From assembly GCF_036226765.1 (NCBI RefSeq), contig NZ_CP109017.1, forward strand, positions 2,061,501 through 2,125,500: a DNA stretch of 64,000 nucleotides. Direction: 5' to 3'. Origin of the DNA: Streptomyces sp. NBC_00670. Its GTDB lineage: Bacteria > Actinomycetota > Actinomycetes > Streptomycetales > Streptomycetaceae. Of the stretch, positions 38,915 through 46,235 are shown one piece after another. The notes under the pieces are model-generated. The model was not told the DNA's origin and did not search any database. It saw only the letters and a program-made list of their open reading frames with translations. A program made the translations under genes and the position numbers. Numbering within the stretch: the first letter of the stretch is position 1; every line of letters starts with the position of its first letter.

Positions 38915-40063
38915 ATGCCTTCGCCCACCCCTGCCCACGCCCGCATCAGCGTCATCGGCGCCGGTCCCGGCGGCCTGACCTGCGCCCGCGTCCTGCAACG
39001 GCACGGTCTCGCGGTGACCGTGTACGACCGCGACCCGGACGCCGGCTCCCGCAACCAGGGCGGCTCCCTGGACCTGCACGAGGACGACGGCCAGCTCGCC
39101 CTGCGCGAGGCCGGCCTGCTGGAGGAATTCTTCGCGCTCGCCCGGCCCGAGAGCCAGGAGATGCGCCACCTCGACCCGTCGGGCCGGCTGCTCGGCCACC
39201 ACCTGCCCGGCGAGGGCGAGACCGCCGCCCCCGAGATCGACCGCGGCCAGCTGCGCGGCCTGCTGCTCGGCTCCCTCGCACCCGGAACGGTCCAGTGGGG
39301 CCGCGCGCTCGCCTCGGCCGGCGGACCGGCCGACGGCCCGCGCACCCTGACGTTCACCGACGGCACGACCGCCGAGACGGACCTCGTGATCGGCGCGGAC
39401 GGCGCGTTCTCCCGCGTCCGCGAGTCGGTCTCGTCCGCGAAGCCGACCTACACCGGCGTCGGCTTCCTGGAGGCCTGGTTCGACGACATGGAGGACGCGC
39501 ACCCCGAGCTGTCCGCCCTGGTCGGCAAGGGCAACGCGCATGTCGCCGACGGCGAGCGCGGCCTTTTCGCGCAGCGCAACAGCGGCGACCACATGCGCGT
39601 CTACCTCATACGGAAGACCCCCGTGGACTGGCTCACCCGGGAAGGGCTGCACCCCGAGGACACCGCCGGCATCCGCGCCCACCTGCTGCGCGCGTACGCC
39701 GACTGGTCACCGGAGCTGCTGCGGATGCTCACGGACAACGACGGCCCCTACGTCGACCGCCCGATCTTCGCCCTCCCCGTGCCGCACACCTGGGAGCACT
39801 CCCCCACCGTGGCGCTCCTCGGGGACGCCGCCCACCTCATGCCGCCGCTCGGCGTCGGCGTCAACCTCGCCATGCTCGACGCCAGCGAACTCGCCCTCGC
39901 GCTCACCCGCGCCGCCACGGTCGACGACGCCGTCCGCGCCTACGAGAAGACGATGCTCCCCCGCTCGACGGAGATCGCCCAGATGCTCGACGGCGCCGCG
40001 GAGTCCCTGCTGGAGAGGCCGACGGTGGAGGACCTCGCACGGTTCACCGAGGGCCGGCGCTGA
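38915..40063 (+). CDS. TetX-like FAD-dependent monooxygenase
   Basis: A 382-residue flavoprotein that resembles the tetracycline-inactivating TetX type more than generic hydroxylases: ISVIGAGPGGLTCARVLQRHGLAVTVYDRD, GGSLDLHEDDGQLALREAGL, PEIDRGQLRGLLLGSL, VDWLTREGL and VALLGDAAHLMPPLGVGVNLAMLDASELALAL all have counterparts in TetX. The ATG at 38915 is seven bases after AAGGAG. It should use NADPH and FAD to hydroxylate an aromatic or polyketide substrate. Whether tetracyclines are substrates cannot be read from the sequence; related enzymes also act on rifamycins and other compounds. A hairpin terminator separates it from glnA2. Confidence 0.9.
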   Translation: MPSPTPAHARISVIGAGPGGLTCARVLQRHGLAVTVYDRDPDAGSRNQGGSLDLHEDDGQLALREAGLLEEFFALARPESQEMRHLDPSGRLLGHHLPGEGETAAPEIDRGQLRGLLLGSLAPGTVQWGRALASAGGPADGPRTLTFTDGTTAETDLVIGADGAFSRVRESVSSAKPTYTGVGFLEAWFDDMEDAHPELSALVGKGNAHVADGERGLFAQRNSGDHMRVYLIRKTPVDWLTREGLHPEDTAGIRAHLLRAYADWSPELLRMLTDNDGPYVDRPIFALPVPHTWEHSPTVALLGDAAHLMPPLGVGVNLAMLDASELALALTRAATVDDAVRAYEKTMLPRSTEIAQMLDGAAESLLERPTVEDLARFTEGRR

Positions 40064-40079
40064 CCGGCCGCGTCACGAC

Positions 40080-40122
40080 AAGGGCCCGGGGAGGTGGCCG
40101 TACGCCACCGCCCCGGGCCCTT
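40080..40122. terminator. bidirectional terminator between TetX-like gene and glnA2
   Basis: AAGGGCCCGGGG (40080-40091) and CCCCGGGCCCTT (40111-40122) form a perfect 12-bp stem that starts with A and ends with T, so it can stop both convergent genes. Confidence 0.75.
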
Positions 40123-40154
40123 CGCCGTCCGGTTCCCGGACCCTCGCCGACCGC

Positions 40155-41516
40155 CTACAGCACCGGCAAACTCTTCCGCAGCTCGAACGCCGTGACCTCG
40201 CTGCGGTACTCCTCCCACTCCTGCTTCTTGTTGCGCAGGAAGAAGTCGAAGACGTGTTCGCCGAGGGTCTCGGCGACCAGGTCGCTGCGTTCCATCAGGT
40301 CCAGCGCCTCGCCGAGGTTCTGCGGGAGCGGTTCGATGCCCAGGGCGCGGCGTTCGCCGTCGCTGAGGGCCCAGACGTCGTCCTCGGCGCCGGCCGGGAG
40401 TTCGTAGCCCTCCTCGATGCCCTTGAGGCCGGCGGCGAGGAGGACGGCGTAGGAGAGGTAGGGGTTGGCGCCGGAGTCCAGCGAGCGGATCTCGACGCGG
40501 GCCGAGCCGGTCTTGCCGGGCTTGTACATGGGGACGCGGACCAGGGCCGAGCGGTTGTTGTGGCCCCAGCAGATGTACGAGGGCGCCTCGCCGCCCGCGC
40601 CGGCCGTACGGGCGGCGCCGCCCCAGATGCGCTTGTAGCTGTTGACCCACTGGTTGGAGACGGCCGAGATCTCCGCCGCGTGCCGCAGCAGGCCCGCGAT
40701 GAAGGAGCGGCCCACCTTGGAGAGCTGGTACTCGGCGCCGGACTCGTAGAACGCGTTCCGGTCACCCTCGAAGAGGGAGAGGTGGGAATGCATGCCCGAG
40801 CCGGGGTACTCCGAGAACGGCTTCGGCATGAACGTGGCCTGGAGCCCCTGCTCCAGCGCGACCTGCTTCATGACCAGGCGGAACGTCATGATGTTGTCGG
40901 CCGTGGAGAGCGCGTCGGCGTAGCGCAGGTCGATCTCCTGCTGGCCGGGGGCGCCCTCGTGGTGGGAGAACTCCACCGAGATGCCCATCGACTCCAGCAT
41001 GGTGATCGCCTGGCGGCGGAAGTCCATGCCGATGGCCTGCGGGGTGTGGTCGAAGTAGCCGGAGTTGTCGGCGGGGGTGGGCCGGGTGCCGTCCACCGGC
41101 TTGTGCTTGAGCAGGTAGAACTCGATCTCCGGGTGGGTGTAGAAGGTGAAGCCCAGGTCGGAGGCGCGGTTCAGGGCGCGCTTGAGGACGAAGCGGGGAT
41201 CGGCGAAGGACGGCGAGCCGTCGGGCATCAGGATGTCGCAGAACATCCGGGCCGTGCCGGGGGCCTCCGCGCGCCAGGGGAGGATCTGGAACGTGGACGG
41301 GTCCGGCTTGGCGATCATGTCGGACTCGTAGACCCGCGCGAAGCCCTCGATCGCGGAGCCGTCGAAGCCGATACCTTCATCGAAGGCCTGTTCGAGTTCG
41401 GCCGGGGCCACGGCGACGGACTTGAGGAAGCCCAGCACGTCCGTGAACCACAGGCGTACGAACCGGATGTCGCGCTCCTCCAAGGTCCGGAGCACGAACT
41501 CCTGCTGCTTGTCCAT
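40155..41516 (-). CDS. glnA2: glutamine-synthetase-like ligase of the GlnA2 (gamma-glutamylpolyamine) type
   Basis: A 453-residue protein with the glutamine synthetase fold: GFDGSAIEGFARVYESDM, HPEIEFYLL (metal Glu), EFSHHEGAPGQQEIDLRY, GSGMHSHLSL and NNRSALVRVP. The ATG at 41516 gives the family length; a longer open frame lacks support. In Streptomyces coelicolor the glnE-linked paralogue GlnA2 is known as a gamma-glutamylpolyamine synthetase that detoxifies polyamines rather than making glutamine. The segment that carries the adenylylation Tyr in classical enzymes reads EDDVWALSDGE here, with Trp382 at the expected place, so control by GlnE is unlikely. It is divergent from hmpA. Confidence 0.88.
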   Translation of the reverse strand: MDKQQEFVLRTLEERDIRFVRLWFTDVLGFLKSVAVAPAELEQAFDEGIGFDGSAIEGFARVYESDMIAKPDPSTFQILPWRAEAPGTARMFCDILMPDGSPSFADPRFVLKRALNRASDLGFTFYTHPEIEFYLLKHKPVDGTRPTPADNSGYFDHTPQAIGMDFRRQAITMLESMGISVEFSHHEGAPGQQEIDLRYADALSTADNIMTFRLVMKQVALEQGLQATFMPKPFSEYPGSGMHSHLSLFEGDRNAFYESGAEYQLSKVGRSFIAGLLRHAAEISAVSNQWVNSYKRIWGGAARTAGAGGEAPSYICWGHNNRSALVRVPMYKPGKTGSARVEIRSLDSGANPYLSYAVLLAAGLKGIEEGYELPAGAEDDVWALSDGERRALGIEPLPQNLGEALDLMERSDLVAETLGEHVFDFFLRNKKQEWEEYRSEVTAFELRKSLPVL

Positions 41517-41761
41517 CTTCCGTTCCCCATCCTTGCTGGTCAGGCCGCCGTTCCCGAGGGTGACGGAGCGGGCGGTCGGGCACCTGAGCATCCCACCACA
41601 CCAGCATTTCATCCGCGTTGCGGACCCCCGGCGGCCCGGCGGTCCTGTTCCGAACGTCACACGTGCGGCAGGTGTCCACCCGGGTGCCCCACTCCGAGGC
41701 CATCTTGCCCGCTGAACTGCGGTTTCGTGAATGGCCGATCCTCGCCCCCCGCGGCGTTCTT

Positions 41762-41784
41762 AATTTGCATCTCCGATGCAAGTT
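41762..41784. promoter_or_regulatory. NsrR-like box upstream of hmpA
   Basis: An 11-1-11 imperfect inverted repeat, AATTTGCATCT-C-CGATGCAAGTT, matches the known layout of NsrR operators in Streptomyces. TTGCAT and TATTAC at suitable positions may be the promoter it covers. It is 186 bases before hmpA in the 453-bp region shared with glnA2. Confidence 0.8.
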
Positions 41785-41842
41785 TTATTACGGTGCCCAC
41801 GGAATCCGGCGGAGCCACCACGATCCACTCCTTCCGCCGGTG

Positions 41843-41903
41843 CCCACCAGGGCCGTTCGGCCCTGGTGGGGCCGTACGGCTCTCCCCCGGGCCGTACGGC
41901 CCC
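41843..41903 (+). other. two consecutive perfect hairpins in the hmpA leader
   Basis: The first has 12-bp arms (41843-41854 and 41859-41870) with a GTTC loop. The second has 13-bp arms (41868-41880 and 41891-41903), each arm containing the self-complementary GCCGTACGGC. They share three bases, so they cannot both form completely. They lie between the NsrR box and the ribosome site of hmpA, so they would be in its leader RNA. No U tract follows. The remainder of the glnA2-hmpA gap shows nothing I can name. Confidence 0.65.
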
Positions 41904-41969
41904 TCCCACGGGTCCGCCGGTCCTCGCCGGGGCCGAAGGACCGTCACTCCGTTCCTCAGAGGAGTTCCG

Positions 41970-43169
41970 ATGCTCTCCGAGCAGTCCGCAGCCACCGTCC
42001 GCGCCACGCTTCCCGCCGTGGGCGCGGCGATCGGCGACATCACCGAGCGCTTCTACAGCCGGCTCTTCGCCGCCCACCCGGAGCTGCTGCGCGACCTGTT
42101 CAACCGCGGCAACCAGGCCGCCGGCACGCAGAAGCAGGCGCTGGCCGGTTCCATCGCCGCCTTCGCCACCCACCTCGTCGACAACCCCGACCAGCGGCCC
42201 GACCTGATGCTGCGTCGGATCGCCCACAAGCACGCCTCGCTCGGCATCCGGCCGGAGCAGTACCCGGTCGTCCACGAGCACCTGTTCGCCGCCATCGCCG
42301 AGGTGCTCGGCGACGCGGTCACCGAGGAGGTCGCCGCGGCCTGGACCGAGGTCTACTGGCTGATGGCCAACGCCCTCATCGCCATCGAGAAGACGCTCTA
42401 CGCCGCGAGCGAGGAGAGCGGGCTGCGGCAGTGGAAGGTCGTCGAGCGGATCGACGAGACCGCCGACGTCGCCACGTTCCGGCTGCGGCCCGCCGACGAC
42501 GGGCCCGTGCCGGCGTACCGGGCCGGGCAGTACGTCTCGGTCGGCGTGCGGCTCGCGGACGGGGCGCGGCAGATCCGGCAGTACAGCCTGACGGCGGCGC
42601 CGGGTTCGCCGGTGCGGCAGTTCGCGGTCAAGCGGGTGCCGGGGGACGCGGTGACGCCGGAGGGCGAGGTCTCCAACCACCTGCACGCGCATGTGCGCGA
42701 GGGGGACGTACTGGAGCTGTCGGCGCCGTACGGCGACCTCGTGCTCGAGGACACCGACGCGCCGTTGCTGCTCGCGTCCGCGGGGATCGGGGTGACCCCG
42801 ATGATCGCGATGCTGGAGCAGCTCTCGCAGGGGGAGCATGCGGGGCGGGTGACCGTGGTGCACGCGGACCGGTCGCCGGCGGCGCACGCCCTGCGGGGTG
42901 ACCACGCGGCGTACGCGGCGAAGCTCGCGGACGGGGAGGCGGTGTTCTTCTACGAGGAGGACGCGGAGGGGGCCGGGCGGCCGGGGCTCGTCGACCTCGG
43001 CGAGGTCGACGTGGCGCCGGGGACGGTTGCCTATCTGTGTGGGCCGCTGCCGTTCATGCGGGTGGTGCGGGAGCAGTTGCTCCGCGCGGGGGTCGCGGCA
43101 GCGGACATCCACTACGAGGTGTTCGGGCCGGACCTGTGGCTGGCGAAGGATGCGGCTGCGGCTGCCTGA
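41970..43169 (+). CDS. hmpA: flavohemoprotein (nitric oxide dioxygenase)
   Basis: A 399-residue two-part enzyme. Residues 1-140 are a globin (FYSRLFAAHPELLRDLFNRGNQAAGTQKQALAGSI; proximal His in IAHKHASLGIRPEQY). The rest is a ferredoxin-reductase-like FAD/NAD module: AGQYVSVGV, RQIRQYSLTAAPG, ASAGIGVTPMIAMLEQL and the C-terminal HYEVFGPDLWL. It converts nitric oxide to nitrate with NADH and oxygen. The ATG at 41970 follows GAGGAG. The NsrR-like box upstream and the nsrR gene directly downstream, convergent, make NO-responsive control likely. Confidence 0.95.
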   Translation: MLSEQSAATVRATLPAVGAAIGDITERFYSRLFAAHPELLRDLFNRGNQAAGTQKQALAGSIAAFATHLVDNPDQRPDLMLRRIAHKHASLGIRPEQYPVVHEHLFAAIAEVLGDAVTEEVAAAWTEVYWLMANALIAIEKTLYAASEESGLRQWKVVERIDETADVATFRLRPADDGPVPAYRAGQYVSVGVRLADGARQIRQYSLTAAPGSPVRQFAVKRVPGDAVTPEGEVSNHLHAHVREGDVLELSAPYGDLVLEDTDAPLLLASAGIGVTPMIAMLEQLSQGEHAGRVTVVHADRSPAAHALRGDHAAYAAKLADGEAVFFYEEDAEGAGRPGLVDLGEVDVAPGTVAYLCGPLPFMRVVREQLLRAGVAAADIHYEVFGPDLWLAKDAAAAA

Positions 43170-43177
43170 CGGTATTT

Positions 43178-43471
43178 TCGCCCCCGCCGCCCCTACCCTT
43201 CCCGTCCCTTCAAGGGGCTCCGCCCCTTGAACCCCGGGGGGTGCGTTGTCGGCTGACGGCCGGTGGGGGCTGGTCGCGCAGTTCCCCGCGCCCCTGAAAG
43301 ACGGGGGCGCCCCCTGCTTTCAAGGGGCGCGAGGAACTGCGCGACCAACCACGACGCACCCGCACCCGCCCACACCCCACCCACCCGAGCTCTCCCGCGC
43401 CCTCCCCCTCGGGGGCCTGAGGGCGTAGCCCCCGGGTCAAGGACGGGAAGGGCAGGGGCGGCGGGGGCGAC
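43178..43471. repeat. 3'-end repeat elements, copies C and C', around a large inverted repeat
   Basis: The 319-bp gap between convergent hmpA and nsrR holds two copies of the 30-bp core facing each other: 43178-43207 forward, nine bases after the hmpA stop, and 43471-43442 reverse, 18 bases after the nsrR stop. The forward copy is followed by a 10-bp hairpin (43209-43231). Between them is an inverted repeat with 24-base arms (43271-43294 and 43324-43347, one mismatch) built on GCGCAGTTCC. The whole gap is thus terminator-like sequence for both genes, with no coding sequence. Confidence 0.85.
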
Positions 43472-43488
43472 AAAACCCGGGGTGCCCC

Positions 43489-43953
43489 CTACGCCGGCGC
43501 GCCCACCCCCGGGAGGCCCAGGAGGAGGGGGCCCGTGGGGGACGCGATCATGTCTTCCACCGTCAGGGGGTCCAGCGTCGCGTAGAACGCCTCCTGGGCG
43601 CGGCGCAACGCGCCCCGCAGCCGGCAGTCCGAGCGGAGCGGACACGGCGGGGTCCCGGGCCCGGCCCCCTCGCAGTCGACCACGTCGGACGCCTCCTCCC
43701 CGCCCTCGAAGGCCCGCACGATCGCCCCGACCGACGCCGTCCGCCCCGCCTCCGTGACCGACAGCCCCCCGCCCCTCCCCCGCCGCGCCGCCAGCAACCC
43801 CCGGTGCTGGAGCTCGGCCACGACCTTCGCGGCATGCGTGTACGGCACGTCCATGTCCGCCGCGACCTCCCGGGTCGTGGGGCTGGACTCGCCCGCGACG
43901 GCGAGCCTCATCAGGACGCGCAGCGCCAGATCGGTGGAGCGCAGAAGCCGCAT
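43489..43953 (-). CDS. nsrR: nitric-oxide-sensing Rrf2 repressor
   Basis: A 154-residue Rrf2 protein. The winged helix is STDLALRVLMRLAVAGESSPTTREVAADMDVPYTHAAKVVAELQHRGLLAARRGRGGGLSV. The iron-sulfur ligands known in Streptomyces NsrR are present: D8 and three cysteines C94, C104 and C110. The first Cys interval is ten residues here against six in the S. coelicolor protein, because of a GAGPGTPP insert. The LDPLTVEDMIASPTGPLLLGL tail is conserved. The ATG at 43953 gives the family length. It is convergent with hmpA, and both genes carry an NsrR-like box. Confidence 0.92.
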   Translation of the reverse strand: MRLLRSTDLALRVLMRLAVAGESSPTTREVAADMDVPYTHAAKVVAELQHRGLLAARRGRGGGLSVTEAGRTASVGAIVRAFEGGEEASDVVDCEGAGPGTPPCPLRSDCRLRGALRRAQEAFYATLDPLTVEDMIASPTGPLLLGLPGVGAPA

Positions 43954-43968
43954 ACCACCAGCGTAAAT

Positions 43969-43991
43969 AATACGCATCGGGCATTCAACTT
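43969..43991. promoter_or_regulatory. NsrR-like box upstream of nsrR
   Basis: Read on the minus strand, AAGTTGAATGC-C-CGATGCGTATT agrees with the hmpA box at 14 of 23 positions, including the CCGATGC core. It ends 16 bases before the nsrR start and overlaps the AT-rich promoter region (TATTATTTA), consistent with autorepression. Confidence 0.7.
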
Positions 43992-44160
43992 TTTGACCGG
44001 TCCTTCTCCCCATCTCTCCCAAACCCCCACCAATCCCCGGCACTTGGGCTCTTCTTGGCCATTCCATTCCCCTGACATGAACCGATCATCGAAAGAGTGG
44101 CCGGGATCGTGCGATCGACATGCGACGAAACATGCGAAGAACCGCATCGCAGGGGGTTTT

Positions 44161-46104
44161 ATGAGATCCACTCGCGCCACCGCGCGCGCCGGGTTGAGCC
44201 TGGCAGCGACACTGCCGCTGCTCGCCGGGGCCCTGGCCCTCGGCACGCCCGCGGCCCACGCCGCCGACGGCCACGGCCGGGACTCGCTCGCCGGCACCAA
44301 ACCGGTCTGGGCCAAGAGCTCGACCGACAAGGGCGCCACCAGCGACAGCACCAAGGTCTCCGTCCGCGTCTATCTCGCCGGCCGCGACGCCACCGGCCTG
44401 GCGGCGTACGCGAAGGCCGTCTCCGACCCGGACTCCGCCTCGTACGGCAAGTACCTGTCGGCCAAGCAGGCCGACGCCCGCTACGGCGCCACGAAGGCCC
44501 AGGTCGACGCCGTCACCGACTGGCTGAAGTCGGCCGGGCTCGAGGTCACCGGCACCACCCGGCACTACGTCTCCGTCACCGGTGACGTGGCCGCCGCCGA
44601 GAAGGCCTTCGGCACCCAGCTCCACAACTACGCCAAGGGCAAGAAGACCTACCGCGCCCCGGCGGAGAACGCCTCCGTGCCCGCCGCGCTGGACGGCGCC
44701 GTCCTCACCGTCACCGGCCTGGACAACGCCCCGCACAAGGCGAGCCACAGCGACACCCTGCCCCCGCCGGACGCGGTGTTCCGCAACTCCGGGCCGTTCT
44801 CCTCGTACTACGGCTCGAACACGGCCTCCTCGCTGCCGAAGGCGTACGGCAAGAAGATCCCGTACGCGGTCAAGGGCTACACCGGCAAGCAGCTGCGCGC
44901 GGCCTACGGCGCCGGCAAGGCGACCGGCAAGGGCGTGACCGTCGCCATCACCGACGCCTACGCCTCCCCGACCATCGCCTCGGACGCCGCCACCTACGCC
45001 GGCAAGCACGGCGACGCCTCTTACAAGCGCGGCCAGTTGAGCCAGGTGCTGCCGAGCGACTACACGCGGACCGAGGAGTGCGGGGCGGCCGGCTGGTACG
45101 GCGAGGAGACCCTCGACGTCGAGGCCGTGCACGCGGTCGCGCCGAAGGCGGACATCGTCTACGTCGGCGCCGCCTCCTGCTACGACAACGACCTGCTCGA
45201 CTCGCTGAGCAAGATAGTCGACGGGCACCTGGCCGACATCGTCTCCAACTCCTGGGGCGACATCGAGGCCAACCAGACGCCGGACCTGGCCGCCGCCTAC
45301 GACCAGGTCTTCCAGCTCGGCGCGATCGAGGGCATCGGCTTCTACTTCTCCTCCGGTGACAACGGCGACGAGGTCGCCAACACCGGGACGAAGCAGGTCG
45401 ACACCCCGGCCAACTCCGCCTGGGTGACCGCGGTCGGCGGCACCTCGCTGGCCGTCGGCAAGCACGACAAGTACCTCTGGGAGACCGGCTGGGGCACCGA
45501 GCGGGCCGCCCTGTCGGACGACGGCCGCAGCTGGGCCGACTTCCCCGGCGCGTTCACCTCGGGCGCGGGCGGCGGCACCAGCCGTACCGTGGCGCAGCCG
45601 TACTACCAGCGCGGAGTGGTCCCGTCCTCGCTCGCCAAGGCGAACGGAACGGCCGCGCCGATGCGCACGGTTCCGGACATCTCGGCGATCGCCGACCCCA
45701 ACACCGGCTTCAAGGTCGGCCAGACGCAGACCTTCCCGGACGGCTCCTACCGCTACTCCGAGTACCGGATCGGCGGCACCTCGCTGGCCGCGCCGGTGAT
45801 CGCGGGCGTCCAGGCGCTCGCGCAGCAGGAGCGCGGCGGCCGGGCGATCGGCTTCGCCAACCCGGCGATCTACGACCGCTACGGCTCGAAGGTCTACCAC
45901 GACGTCGTGGACAAGCCGACCGGCACGGACCTCGCGGTGGCCCGCGTGGACTTCGCCAACTCCTACGACGCGTCCGAGGGGCTGATCACCTCGGTGCGCA
46001 GCCTCGGCAAGGACAGCTCGCTGAAGGCCGTACGCGGCTACGACCCGGTGACGGGCGTCGGCTCGCCGGCGGGCGGCTACGTGTCGTCGTACCGGCGGCG
46101 CTGA
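44161..46104 (+). CDS. secreted sedolisin (S53) serine-carboxyl peptidase
   Basis: A 647-residue exported peptidase. The N-terminus is a Sec signal (MRSTRATARAGLSLAATLPLLAGALALGTPAAHA), then a pro-kumamolisin domain to about residue 190 (LAAYAKAVSDPDSASYGKYLSAKQADARY), then the catalytic domain. The triad is E315 and D319 (GEETLDVEAVHAV) with S541 (GGTSLAAPVIAG), and SSGDNGDE provides the oxyanion Asp. Sedolisins work at acid pH. The AGGGGG ribosome site is close to the ATG. A perfect 16-bp terminator follows. Confidence 0.93.
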   Translation: MRSTRATARAGLSLAATLPLLAGALALGTPAAHAADGHGRDSLAGTKPVWAKSSTDKGATSDSTKVSVRVYLAGRDATGLAAYAKAVSDPDSASYGKYLSAKQADARYGATKAQVDAVTDWLKSAGLEVTGTTRHYVSVTGDVAAAEKAFGTQLHNYAKGKKTYRAPAENASVPAALDGAVLTVTGLDNAPHKASHSDTLPPPDAVFRNSGPFSSYYGSNTASSLPKAYGKKIPYAVKGYTGKQLRAAYGAGKATGKGVTVAITDAYASPTIASDAATYAGKHGDASYKRGQLSQVLPSDYTRTEECGAAGWYGEETLDVEAVHAVAPKADIVYVGAASCYDNDLLDSLSKIVDGHLADIVSNSWGDIEANQTPDLAAAYDQVFQLGAIEGIGFYFSSGDNGDEVANTGTKQVDTPANSAWVTAVGGTSLAVGKHDKYLWETGWGTERAALSDDGRSWADFPGAFTSGAGGGTSRTVAQPYYQRGVVPSSLAKANGTAAPMRTVPDISAIADPNTGFKVGQTQTFPDGSYRYSEYRIGGTSLAAPVIAGVQALAQQERGGRAIGFANPAIYDRYGSKVYHDVVDKPTGTDLAVARVDFANSYDASEGLITSVRSLGKDSSLKAVRGYDPVTGVGSPAGGYVSSYRRR

Positions 46105-46119
46105 GTCACCTGCCTCCTG

Positions 46120-46163
46120 CGGCCCCCGCGCACCCTGCCCACCGGCGGGGTGCGCGGGGGCCG
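46120..46163 (+). terminator. terminator after the sedolisin gene
   Basis: Perfect 16-bp arms (46120-46135 and 46148-46163) with a 12-base loop start 15 bases after the stop. The hairpin is very stable; no U tract follows, as is common in Streptomyces. Confidence 0.75.
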
Positions 46164-46235
46164 TCGGCTCACCCGGCCGGAGCAACACGCGTTTCGTGCA
46201 CGCATGCACACCATCCCAAGTAGTGCAATTCGGGC

